Source: Comamonadaceae bacterium UBA2334 (GTDB lineage Bacteria; Pseudomonadota; Gammaproteobacteria; Burkholderiales; Burkholderiaceae_C). Taken from it: a stretch of 64,000 nucleotides of DNA. The position numbers were made by a program, and so were the translations under genes. The stretch lies in contig DDUQ01000058.1 of NCBI GenBank assembly GCA_002344885.1, positions 1-64,000 on the forward strand, given 5' to 3'. Positions 52,199-60,101 of this stretch are shown here, piece after piece (within the stretch, counting starts at the first letter, position 1; every line of letters begins with the position of its first letter). Under the pieces are notes generated by a model. It was not told the origin of the DNA. It saw nothing but the letters and a program-made list of their open reading frames with translations, and searched no databases.

Positions 52199-52555
52199 AT
52201 GAACCTCATCCAAACTCTTGAGCAAGAAGAAATTGCTCGTCTGAATAAAGACATTCCATCGTTTGCCCCTGGTGACACTGTCATCGTGAGCGTGAACGTG
52301 ATTGAAGGTACACGCAAGCGTGTGCAGGCATACGAAGGCGTGGTGATTGCCCGTCGCAACCGTGGCCTGAACAGCAGCTTCATCGTCCGCAAAGTTTCGA
52401 ACGGTGAAGGTGTCGAGCGTACATTCCCGCTGTACAGCCCTTTGATTGCCAAGATCGAAGTCAAGCGCCGTGGCGATGTCCGCCGTGCCAAGTTGTACTA
52501 TCTGCGCGATCGCAGCGGCAAGTCTGCACGTATCAAGGAAAAGTTGGGTGCATAA
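52199..52555 (+). CDS. rplS: 50S ribosomal protein bL19
   Basis: A 118-residue ribosomal protein at the 30S-50S interface. FAPGDTVIVSVNVIEGTRKR, VQAYEGVVIARRNRGLNSSF and KVSNGEGVERTFPLYSPLI are bL19 signatures, and AKLYYLRDRSGKSARIKEK closes it. It has its own promoter and terminator, unlike the usual rpsP-rimM-trmD-rplS operon. Confidence 0.97.
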   Translation: MNLIQTLEQEEIARLNKDIPSFAPGDTVIVSVNVIEGTRKRVQAYEGVVIARRNRGLNSSFIVRKVSNGEGVERTFPLYSPLIAKIEVKRRGDVRRAKLYYLRDRSGKSARIKEKLGA

Positions 52556-52571
52556 CCCGGCCACGCCAAAA

Positions 52572-52600
52572 GAAGCCGCTCGCCAGAGCGGTTTTTTTTT
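52572..52600 (+). terminator. Rho-independent terminator of rplS
   Basis: CCGCTC (52576-52581) pairs with GAGCGG (52586-52591) around GCCA, followed by a run of nine T. Confidence 0.88.
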
Positions 52601-52614
52601 GCCAGGTGACATGC

Positions 52615-53280
52615 ATGAGTCTCTTTGATCCGCGCCGCGTGCCGGTCGTCCGACAGGATGGACATTTGCCTGCCGTGCCCACTTCGGTGCTCAGTCCGGG
52701 GGCATTGCGGGCGCGTTTTGCCGATCCACCTGCATGGCAGCCTGAGTTGCGCCAGGAAAGGTCTTTTGGTACCCGAGCGCCCGCAGAGGCTGCTGTGCTG
52801 ATGGCGATCGTCCAGCGTCCGGAACCGACTTTGCTGCTCACGCAAAGGGGCCGCCACCTGAACACCCATTCCGGGCAGATTGCGTTGCCCGGGGGGAAGG
52901 TGGACGGGAGCGATGCGTCGCACGTGGCGGCCGCCTTGCGGGAAACCCATGAGGAAGTGGGCATTGCGCCTGATTCGGTCGATGTACTGGGGTGTTTGCC
53001 GGTTTACATCACAGGTACGGCCTTCACGGTCACGCCCGTGGTGGGCTTGTTGCGCCCTGATGTGCAATGGGTGCCTAACACGGCCGAAGTGGATGATGTG
53101 TTTGAGGTGCCGCTGGCTTTCCTGATGAATCCTGCCCACCACCGATTGCATCGCGTGGTTTTCGAGGGGGTCGAACGAGAGTGGTACTCCATGCCTTATC
53201 CCGACCGGCACACGGAACGCTTCATCTGGGGTGCCACGGCTGGCATGCTGCGCAACCTGTATGCCTTTCTTCAGGCGTAA
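52615..53280 (+). CDS. Nudix hydrolase, CoA pyrophosphatase type
   Basis: A 221-residue protein. The Nudix region is ALPGGKVDGSDASHVAAALR followed by ETHEEVGI, preceded by the UPF0035 signature LLLTQRGRHLNTHSGQI that marks CoA pyrophosphatases, which split CoA into ADP and phosphopantetheine. The ATG at 52615 (MSLFDPRRVP) is preferred over a GTG three codons upstream. It starts right after the rplS terminator. Confidence 0.88.
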   Translation: MSLFDPRRVPVVRQDGHLPAVPTSVLSPGALRARFADPPAWQPELRQERSFGTRAPAEAAVLMAIVQRPEPTLLLTQRGRHLNTHSGQIALPGGKVDGSDASHVAAALRETHEEVGIAPDSVDVLGCLPVYITGTAFTVTPVVGLLRPDVQWVPNTAEVDDVFEVPLAFLMNPAHHRLHRVVFEGVEREWYSMPYPDRHTERFIWGATAGMLRNLYAFLQA

Positions 53281-53329
53281 AAAAGTGTGTTGAGGCTCGT
53301 CGCATGCAGTTGGACGCTATCATCACTGC

Positions 53330-54268
53330 ATGAGTTTTCTGGCTGTTTTATTTGCCCTTCTGCTTGAGCAAGCCCGTCCGTTGACCGATGGCAACTGGAT
53401 CCACGCCACGATGCGGGGATGGGTGCGTTGGGTCAAAAAGAGTCTGGATGCCGGTCAGCCTCACCACGGTGTGCTGGTTTGGAGTGCAGCGGTCGTGTTG
53501 CCAACGCTGGTGGCCGCCGGCGTTCATTTGCTGTTGTGGTCTTACAGCGTGGTGCTGACGTTTGTCTGGTCTGTCGCCATGCTGTACGTGACCTTGGGTT
53601 TCCGCCAGTTCAGCCATCATTTCACAGAAGTCCGGGGAGCGCTGGAGCGTGGCGACGACGATGCCGTTCGCCAGTCGTTGGCTGACTGGCGGCGGGTGCC
53701 GGTGCAGGCCATTGCGCCCGGCGATTTGCTTCGCCAGATCATTGACCATTCTGTTTTGGCAGTCCATCGGCACGTGTTGGGGGTATTGGTCTGCTTCATG
53801 GTGTTCTGGGTGCTCGGGCTGGGCCCGGCAGGAGCCGTGTTGTTCCGCCTCGCTGATTATTTTGCAAGCAGCAATGCGGCCCGGTGCAACCGTCAGGATG
53901 CTCCCGGCGAGTGGATGCCCAGTGAAAGCGTGTGCAGCTTGGCGGCATCGGCCTGGCGTGTCATCAACCATGTGCCCGCGCGCGCGTCGGCCATTGCGTT
54001 TGCGATCGTGGGCAACTTTGAAGAGGCCATCGCCAACTGGCGCACGCTGACGCCGTCCGCCAAAGATCCGAACGATGCCATCGTGCTGGTGTCCGCGGCC
54101 GGTGCACTCAACCTCAGCCTGCCTGGCGACAACCCGCCCGAGGGCGCGACGACTGCACGTGCGCCCGAGCCGGCCCATCTGGCCAGTCTGGTGGGCCTGG
54201 TCTGGCGCAGCGTGGTGTTGTGGATGTTGCTGCTGGCGCTGTTGACCCTCGCACATTCGGTCGGCTGA
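53330..54268 (+). CDS. CobD/CbiB-like membrane protein
   Basis: A 312-residue inner-membrane protein with about five hydrophobic segments. MSFLAVLFALLLEQARPL and YVTLGFRQFSHHFTEVRGAL resemble the CobD/CbiB family, whose true members make adenosylcobinamide. Relatives of this kind next to Nudix genes are annotated as CobD/CbiB family without cobalamin genes nearby, and none are seen here, so a role in B12 synthesis is doubtful. It resembles AmpE in layout. Confidence 0.7.
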   Translation: MSFLAVLFALLLEQARPLTDGNWIHATMRGWVRWVKKSLDAGQPHHGVLVWSAAVVLPTLVAAGVHLLLWSYSVVLTFVWSVAMLYVTLGFRQFSHHFTEVRGALERGDDDAVRQSLADWRRVPVQAIAPGDLLRQIIDHSVLAVHRHVLGVLVCFMVFWVLGLGPAGAVLFRLADYFASSNAARCNRQDAPGEWMPSESVCSLAASAWRVINHVPARASAIAFAIVGNFEEAIANWRTLTPSAKDPNDAIVLVSAAGALNLSLPGDNPPEGATTARAPEPAHLASLVGLVWRSVVLWMLLLALLTLAHSVG

Positions 54269-54326
54269 ACGTTTCGGGCAACGGCATGCCTGGAGCGTGA
54301 GGCCTCTCTGGATGGCTTCGTGCACA

Positions 54327-54350
54327 GCATGGGCTGATGAAAGCCCGTGC
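54327..54350. terminator. hairpin between convergent cbiB-like gene and rsgA
   Basis: GCATGGGCT pairs with AGCCCGTGC (one G-U pair) around GATGAA. There is no T run, so any terminator role would be Rho-dependent or weak. Confidence 0.3.
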
Positions 54351-54368
54351 CATGCACGCACGGTGCTG

Positions 54369-55322
54369 TCACCAGTGGCGCGTTTGGGACAATTCTTCGA
54401 ACAGTTCGCAGTAAATTTTGTAGCGATTTTCGTTTATTTTATAAGCGCTATCGCTGTTATTTATGCTTGAAATGATGCCGCAACCCGGTTCGTGCAAGTG
54501 CGTGCAGTTGTAAAACTTGCAATGGCCGAGGTGCCGCCTGATGTCCGGCATCAGGGCAGCGAGTTGAGTGGCTTCGATGTGCTTGAGGCCGAACTCCTGA
54601 AAACCTGGTGAATCGATCAGGGCGCTGCGTCTGTCTTCGCCCACCCAGTACCAGAGTGTGCTCGTGGTGGTGTGCTTGCCGGAGTTGAGAGCTTTTGAAA
54701 CTTCGTTTGTCAGCGCAAATGCATCGGGCACACAACGGTTGATCAATGTGCTCTTGCCGACCCCGGAGGGGCCGAGCACGAGCGTCAGCTTGCCATCGAG
54801 GTGGTCAGACAGGGTAGCCCAAGTGTCGGGGTTGCTGTCTGCCTCCGGCGGTGTTGGGTCACTCTTGGGGTTCAGGCACAAACGCAACACCGTGTAGCCC
54901 ATGTCACGGTATGGTGCCAGCCGCTGCCAGGCTCGGCTGAAGGGCGTGGCCAGGTCGCTTTTGTTCAAGCCGATCAGGGGCTGGATACCTGCCGCCTCGG
55001 CAGCGATCAGCGCCCGGGCCAATTGCCGTTCCGAGAACTCGGGTTCGGCCGCCAGCAAAATCAGTACCTGATCCAGGTTGGCCGCAAACGATTTGGTGCG
55101 GACGTCGTCCTGGCGGTAAAACAGGTTGTGCCGTGGTTCAATTTTTTCGATCGTCCCCTCGTTGGCCGACGGGCACCACAGCACCTTGTCGCCCACAAGT
55201 GCAGTGTTTTTCTTTCCGCGAGGGTGACAGATGCGGCGCGTGCCGTCAGGCGACTCGACCACCACATGCCGACCGTACGCAGCCACCACACGGCCGGGCA
55301 TCAGGTTGGGGGGGCCGTTCAT
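54369..55322 (-). CDS. rsgA: ribosome small-subunit-dependent GTPase RsgA
   Basis: A 317-residue circularly permuted GTPase acting in 30S maturation. N-terminal OB domain (GRVVAAYGRHVVVESPDGTR), then G4 (LIGLNKSDL), G1 (LVLGPSGVGKSTLINR) and G3 (ALIDSPGFQEFGL), then the zinc site in GHCKFYNCTHLHEPGC. The C-terminal tail after the zinc site is AT-rich and about four residues longer than usual, overlapping a likely repeat (54412-54465). The start overlaps the M48 protease stop (ATGA). Confidence 0.94.
   Translation of the reverse strand: MNGPPNLMPGRVVAAYGRHVVVESPDGTRRICHPRGKKNTALVGDKVLWCPSANEGTIEKIEPRHNLFYRQDDVRTKSFAANLDQVLILLAAEPEFSERQLARALIAAEAAGIQPLIGLNKSDLATPFSRAWQRLAPYRDMGYTVLRLCLNPKSDPTPPEADSNPDTWATLSDHLDGKLTLVLGPSGVGKSTLINRCVPDAFALTNEVSKALNSGKHTTTSTLWYWVGEDRRSALIDSPGFQEFGLKHIEATQLAALMPDIRRHLGHCKFYNCTHLHEPGCGIISSINNSDSAYKINENRYKIYCELFEELSQTRHW
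54412..54465 (+). repeat. possible repeat copy within the 3' end of rsgA (copy 6)
   Basis: AATTTTGTAGCGATTTTCG, then TTTATAAGCGCTATCGCTG. It has the TAGC and ATAAGCGCT landmarks of the dispersed repeat but is more diverged. It is much more AT-rich than the rest of rsgA. Confidence 0.35.
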
Positions 55323-56593
55323 GAAGCTGCGCCTGCGGTTTCAAGTCTGGACAGTCTGTCCGCAGCCGGTGGGTGCGAGTAATAGAACCACACGTACCAG
55401 GGGTCGGGGGTCAGGGTCGATGCGTTGTCGCGATACAGCTTCAGCAATGCGCCCGCCAGGTCCGCTCCATTGGCTTGTCGGGCTGCATAGGCATCCGCCT
55501 CAAACTCGTGTCGCCGCGAACTCGATGCACCCCACGGGGAAACAAAAAAAGTGATCAGCGGCGTTACCATCAGAAACAGCAGCAGTGCAAGCGCCTCGTT
55601 GCCGCCGGTCAGACGAGGCTCGACACCCAGGCCTGTGTAGAACCACACCTGATTGGACAACCAACCCAGCACAGCGAGCCCCAGGAGGCTTGTGGCGGCC
55701 ATCAGCAGTACCCGTTTTGCGATGTGGCGATGGTGGAAATGGCCCAACTCATGCGCCAACACCGCTTCGACTTCCGATCCGCTCAGCTGATGGAGCAGGG
55801 TGTCGTAGAACACAACGCGTTTGGCGGAGCCGAAACCTGTGAAGTAGGCATTGGCATGTGCACTGCGGCGGCTGCCATCCATCACAAAAAAGCCCTTCGA
55901 CCTGAATCCGCAGCGTGTCATCAACGCTTGCACGCGCGCAGCCAGCGCTTCGTCAGCGAGGGGTTTGAATGTGTTGAAAAGCGGTGCAATCCAGGTCGGG
56001 TAAATCACCATCAGCAGCAAATTGAAGCCCATGAAGACGCACCAGGCCCAAAGCCACCAGAGGGAACCGGCTGACATCATCAGCCACAGCACTGCAGCCA
56101 GAACAGGTGTCCCCACGACAACCCCCACCGCCGCGCCTTTGAGCCCATCGGTGACCCACATGCGGAATGTGGTGCGGTTGAAGCCGAATTTTTCTTCCAG
56201 TCGGAAAGTCAGGTACCACGAGAGTGGCAACTCCAACACGCTGCCCACCAGCACAAAGCTCATGATGAGCAGGATCTGTTGTGGCAAACCCGGGCTCATG
56301 GTGTCCAGCAGCAGTGAGTTGAGTGCTTCCAGCCCACCCAGCATGGTCCACCCGAGCAAGATGGCTGCTTGCCATCCGATTTCGACGATGCTGAAGCGGG
56401 TTTTTGCGATCGTGTAGTCGGCCGCCTTCTGATGGGCTGCCGTGTCGATGGTGGCAGCGTAGACGGCGGGGACTTGGGAGCGGTGACGGGCCACGTGTCG
56501 GATCTGTCTGCTGGCCAACCACAGGCGCAAAAGGGTGGTGGTGGCGAGCAGGCATACGAAAATCAGCGCCACGGTTTGAGGTGAAACATGCAT
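55319..56593 (-). CDS. M48 family zinc metalloprotease (CAAX-protease-like)
   Basis: A 424-residue membrane protease. The zinc motif is in VLAHELGHFHHRH (about residues 283-295), and the third ligand Glu is in RRHEFEADAYAARQA. Several spans surround the catalytic domain (N-terminal span, a pair at about 70-125, a pair at about 150-200 and a pair around 305-355), the Ste24-like plan. In bacteria such enzymes act in membrane-protein quality control (family knowledge). rsgA overlaps its stop by 4 bases, and orn is divergent. Confidence 0.9.
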   Translation of the reverse strand: MHVSPQTVALIFVCLLATTTLLRLWLASRQIRHVARHRSQVPAVYAATIDTAAHQKAADYTIAKTRFSIVEIGWQAAILLGWTMLGGLEALNSLLLDTMSPGLPQQILLIMSFVLVGSVLELPLSWYLTFRLEEKFGFNRTTFRMWVTDGLKGAAVGVVVGTPVLAAVLWLMMSAGSLWWLWAWCVFMGFNLLLMVIYPTWIAPLFNTFKPLADEALAARVQALMTRCGFRSKGFFVMDGSRRSAHANAYFTGFGSAKRVVFYDTLLHQLSGSEVEAVLAHELGHFHHRHIAKRVLLMAATSLLGLAVLGWLSNQVWFYTGLGVEPRLTGGNEALALLLFLMVTPLITFFVSPWGASSSRRHEFEADAYAARQANGADLAGALLKLYRDNASTLTPDPWYVWFYYSHPPAADRLSRLETAGAAS

Positions 56594-56739
56594 GCGCAGA
56601 GTCTAACCAGCCCGGACAGACCGGCCGACGTCCAGGGTGTTTGCAGCGAAAATGGGGCATGAGCTCCAAACGCCCCATTGCCCCGCGCCACACACATGAA
56701 CCCTATCCGGTGCATCCGTCCGGTTTGCACCGACACGAC

Positions 56740-57303
56740 ATGAATCTGGTCTGGATAGACTGTGAAATGAGTGGCCTCAACCCCGAAACTGACCGGATTT
56801 TGGAAATTGCCGTCGTGGTCACCAGCCCTGATCTGACCCCACGTGCCGAGGGGCCTGTGCTGGTCATCCACCAGGACGATGCCGTGCTTGACGGCATGGA
56901 TGCCTGGAACAAAGGCACACACGGCAAAAGCGGACTGATCGACAAGGTCAAGGCCAGCACGCGCACGGAGTCCGATGCCGAGGCCGAATTGCTTGCCTTT
57001 GTGTCTCAGTTTGTGCCGAAAAACACGTCTCCTTTGTGTGGCAACACCGTGCACCAGGACAGGCGATTCCTCGTGCGCTACATGCCCAGGCTGGAGGCGT
57101 TTCTGCACTACCGATGCCTGGATGTCAGCACGCTCAAAGAGCTGTCCCGACGCTGGGACCCCACTGTGTTCAAGGCATTCAAGAAGCACCAGCGGCACAC
57201 AGCGCTGGCAGACGTGCACGAGTCCATCGATGAGTTGGCCCACTACCGGGCGCATCTGTTCAAGGCCACCAGTCCTGCGACCCCGGCGGAAGCCTCAGCG
57301 TGA
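56740..57303 (+). CDS. orn: oligoribonuclease
   Basis: A 187-residue DEDDh 3'-5' exonuclease that finishes RNA decay by degrading 2-5-mers, including pGpG from c-di-GMP breakdown. Exo I is in LVWIDCEMSGLNPETDRILE, Exo II in PLCGNTVHQDRRFL and Exo III in KHQRHTALADVHESIDEL. The ATG at 56740 gives the family's normal length; an in-frame ATG at 56659 would add 27 unconserved residues. Its presence fits the c-di-GMP turnover gene elsewhere in the window. Confidence 0.95.
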   Translation: MNLVWIDCEMSGLNPETDRILEIAVVVTSPDLTPRAEGPVLVIHQDDAVLDGMDAWNKGTHGKSGLIDKVKASTRTESDAEAELLAFVSQFVPKNTSPLCGNTVHQDRRFLVRYMPRLEAFLHYRCLDVSTLKELSRRWDPTVFKAFKKHQRHTALADVHESIDELAHYRAHLFKATSPATPAEASA

Positions 57304-57341
57304 CGGCAAAGGCTGTTACATCAACCCGGCACTGACCTGAT

Positions 57342-58073
57342 ATGTATTTGCAAGATATTCTGTTTTCACAGGGCTTCGGCACTCGGCGGGTGTGCGCGGG
57401 GCTGATTCAACAGGGGTTCGTCACTGTCGGTGGTGTTACCCAATCGGATACCCATGCCGAGTTCGATACCGACGGGCTGACATTTGTGGTCCAGGGTGGC
57501 GCGTGGCCTTTTCGCGAGCGTGCCTACCTGATGTTGCACAAGCCTGCAGGCTATGAATGTTCGCAAAAGCCCGGTATGTACCCCAGTATCTACACCTTGC
57601 TGCCGGGGCCGCTTCGCATGCGAGGGGGTGGGGCGGCGGCCGGCGTGCAGGCGGTCGGGCGACTCGATCAGGACACCACTGGCTTGTTGTTGCTCAGTGA
57701 CGATGGCAAGTTCATCCACCGCATGAGTTCACCGCGACACCATGTGCCCAAGGTTTATGAGGTCACCACCAAACACCCCATCGACGAACAGCAGGTGGCC
57801 AGGTTGCTGGCTGGGGTGGTGTTGGACGACAGTCCGGTGGCGGTCAGAGCCGCGAAGGCGGTGTTGGCTGGGCCCTGTCATTTGCAAATGACCTTGACCG
57901 AGGGTAAATACCACCAGGTCAAGCGCATGCTGGCCGCGGTCGGCAACCGGGTGGAGCGCTTGCACCGGTCTCGTATTGGTAGCATTGAACTCAATACAGA
58001 ATTGCCCGAGAGGGCTTGGCGGTGGTTGACGCCGGATGAGGTGGCCGGTTTGCAGGGGGGCGGTAGCCGGTGA
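57342..58073 (+). CDS. RsuA-type rRNA pseudouridine synthase
   Basis: A 243-residue enzyme with an N-terminal S4 RNA-binding domain (about 1-60) and the catalytic Asp in VGRLDQDTTGLLLLSDDG. LMLHKPAGYECSQKPGMYPS and EGKYHQVKRMLAAVGNRV are RsuA-family motifs. By family it isomerises U516 of 16S rRNA; assignment to that exact site is inferred. It follows orn on the same strand. Confidence 0.88.
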   Translation: MYLQDILFSQGFGTRRVCAGLIQQGFVTVGGVTQSDTHAEFDTDGLTFVVQGGAWPFRERAYLMLHKPAGYECSQKPGMYPSIYTLLPGPLRMRGGGAAAGVQAVGRLDQDTTGLLLLSDDGKFIHRMSSPRHHVPKVYEVTTKHPIDEQQVARLLAGVVLDDSPVAVRAAKAVLAGPCHLQMTLTEGKYHQVKRMLAAVGNRVERLHRSRIGSIELNTELPERAWRWLTPDEVAGLQGGGSR

Positions 58074-58119
58074 CGGGGTGAATTTGGTCAATTGCGCAGG
58101 CTTGGGTTAAGCTGCCCGC

Positions 58120-59064
58120 ATGGGTTTGATTTTTGACTCTTTCTGGCGCGCGGCCCTGTACTGCCTGCACCCGCGTGTCATCCTCCTGTCGCTGCTGCCG
58201 TTGGGCATCATGGTGGCGCTGGCTTTTGCGGCTGGCTATTGGTATTGGGAACCCGCTGTGGCTGCTGTCACGGCCTGGTTGGAGTCCAATGCATTGCTGT
58301 CGGTGGCGTTGGGCTGGCTCGACTCGGTCGGGCTGGCTGCGCTGCGCGGCGTCATCGGGCCGCTGATGGTGTTGTTCATCGCCACCCCTGTCATCGTGAT
58401 CATCGCGTTGCTGCTGGTCGCGCTGATGATGACGCCTGCCATGGTCGATCTGGTGGCCCAGCGTCGGTTTCCCAAGTTGGAAAAGAAGCACGGTGCCTCC
58501 TGGGTCGTTGCCTTGCTGTGGTCCCTGCTGTCCACCAGCATGGCTTTGCTGGCCATGGTGGCATCGTTGCCACTGTGGCTGATTCCGCCCCTGATCATGG
58601 TGTTGCCACCGCTGATATGGGGGTGGTTGACCTACCGCGTGTTTGCCTTCGATGTGCTGGCAGCGCACGCCAGTGCCGATGAGCGCAAGGCATTGTTTGC
58701 CCAATACCGTCACCAGTTTCTGGTGCTGGGCATCATCACAGGCTACCTGGGGGCATTGCCCAGCGTGTTGTGGGCATCGGGCGCCATGTTCATTGCCATG
58801 GCACCTTTGCTCATTCCGTTGGCCATTTGGGTGTATGCGCTGGTGTTTGCGTTCTCGTCGCTCTGGTTTGCCCACTTCGGGCTGGCGGCGCTGGGCAAGT
58901 TGCGGGAGGCCGATGCCCTGGCGCTCGCCCGGGCGCGAGATTGGGCTGCTCCCGCGCCTGCGACACCCGATGCGGTCACGGACATCGGAGAGCCCACGCC
59001 TGTGTTGCCATCGCAGGCTGCCTTGCCCGCAGCTGTGTCCAACCATGAACCCAACCGAACATGA
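58120..59064 (+). CDS. EI24-domain membrane protein
   Basis: A 314-residue protein with about six hydrophobic segments (starting LHPRVILLSLLPLGIMVAL) and a polar C-terminal tail of ~45 residues. It belongs to the EI24 group, which includes CysZ; the substrate or role here is unknown. Its stop overlaps the start of the next gene (ATGA), so the two are coupled. Confidence 0.75.
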   Translation: MGLIFDSFWRAALYCLHPRVILLSLLPLGIMVALAFAAGYWYWEPAVAAVTAWLESNALLSVALGWLDSVGLAALRGVIGPLMVLFIATPVIVIIALLLVALMMTPAMVDLVAQRRFPKLEKKHGASWVVALLWSLLSTSMALLAMVASLPLWLIPPLIMVLPPLIWGWLTYRVFAFDVLAAHASADERKALFAQYRHQFLVLGIITGYLGALPSVLWASGAMFIAMAPLLIPLAIWVYALVFAFSSLWFAHFGLAALGKLREADALALARARDWAAPAPATPDAVTDIGEPTPVLPSQAALPAAVSNHEPNRT

Positions 59065-59891
59065 CGCCTGACATGCCTCCCGTCTTCGGTGCACTGATCA
59101 TCGGGGACGAGATTCTCTCGGGTCGCCGCACCGACAGGCATCTGACCAAACTCATCGAGTTGCTTGGCGAGCGCGGCCTTTCGCTGTCGTGGGCGACCTG
59201 TGTCGGTGACGACCCTGCGCGCATCACCCGTTTGCTGGCCGATGCGTTCGACGCCAGTGATGTGGTGTTCTCGTTTGGCGGCATCGGTGCCACGCCCGAT
59301 GACCACACCCGCCAATGTGCTGCTGCCGCACTGGGGCAGCCGCTGGTGCTGCATCCACAGGCCAAAGCGCTGATCACCGAGCGCATGATCGAGATGGCAC
59401 AGCAACAGGGTGTGGCCTGGGACCCGCATCACCCGGACAGCCTGCGGCGATTGCAGATGGGCGAGTTTCCGGCGCAGGCCAGCATCATTTCCAACCCCTA
59501 CAACCGCATTCCCGGCTTCAGTTGTGTGGGGCGGCAGGGGGGCACGGTGCATTTTGTGCCCGGCTTTCCGGTCATGGCATGGCCCATGGTGGCGAGTGTG
59601 CTGGACCGCACCTACAGCCGTTGGTTCAAAGTGGGTGCCTGGGCCGAGCACTCGGTGATCGTCTATGGTGCACTGGAGGCCACACTGACCCCTTTGATGG
59701 TGCAGATTGAGGCCGATCATCCCGGCGTGAAAGTGTTCAGCCTCCCCAGTGTGGACCATCCCGAGCATGGCAAGCACATCGATCTGGGCGTCAAAGGCCC
59801 CTCTGAACGCGTGCCGGCGGCCTATGCGCAGTTGAAGGCCGGGCTGTTGGGCATGGCCATGCAGCTTGGCCCCGAATTGGTGCGCAACTGA
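59061..59891 (+). CDS. CinA/MoaB-like molybdopterin-binding-domain protein
   Basis: A 276-residue protein. FGALIIGDEILSGRRTDRHL and VVFSFGGIGATPDDHTRQ are the MoCF_biosynth domain motifs shared by MoaB, MogA and the N-terminal half of CinA. The C-terminal amidase half of CinA is absent. Function unknown; members are annotated competence/damage-inducible protein A. It overlaps the EI24 gene by 4 bases. Confidence 0.82.
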   Translation: MTPDMPPVFGALIIGDEILSGRRTDRHLTKLIELLGERGLSLSWATCVGDDPARITRLLADAFDASDVVFSFGGIGATPDDHTRQCAAAALGQPLVLHPQAKALITERMIEMAQQQGVAWDPHHPDSLRRLQMGEFPAQASIISNPYNRIPGFSCVGRQGGTVHFVPGFPVMAWPMVASVLDRTYSRWFKVGAWAEHSVIVYGALEATLTPLMVQIEADHPGVKVFSLPSVDHPEHGKHIDLGVKGPSERVPAAYAQLKAGLLGMAMQLGPELVRN

Positions 59892-59921
59892 TTGCCTTAT
59901 TTTGGTGCGTTGTGTGGTGCG

Positions 59922-59938
59922 TGCACTGTTTTGGTGTA
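59922..59938 (+). promoter_or_regulatory. candidate NtrC-binding site upstream of glnA
   Basis: TGCACTGTTTTGGTGTA closely matches the NtrC consensus TGCAC-N7-GTGCA-like dyad (one mismatch in the right half). It lies about 94 bases upstream of the sigma-54 promoter, a usual enhancer distance. Confidence 0.6.
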
Positions 59939-60031
59939 TTCCGTGTGGGGCGAGAGCATGCGCCGTTCGTGGTGAAGCCCCGCACCGGGGTGAGGCATAC
60001 TTCGCACATCGTTGCAGCATCCGTATTGGGT

Positions 60032-60047
60032 TGGCACAGAAGCTGCT
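60032..60047 (+). promoter_or_regulatory. candidate sigma-54 promoter of glnA
   Basis: TGGCACAGAAGCTGCT has the GG and GC doublets at the right 10-base spacing (-24/-12). It lies about 55 bases before the glnA start codon. Confidence 0.65.
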
Positions 60048-60101
60048 TTGATCCCACCAACCTCGTTTTCAACCCGTAAGTACCCTTCTAGGAGAATTTT
60101 G

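Noticed and set aside
53330..54268. A cobalamin biosynthesis cluster based on the CbiB-like gene
   Set aside because: No other cobalamin genes or B12 riboswitch are nearby, and the family similarity is partial.
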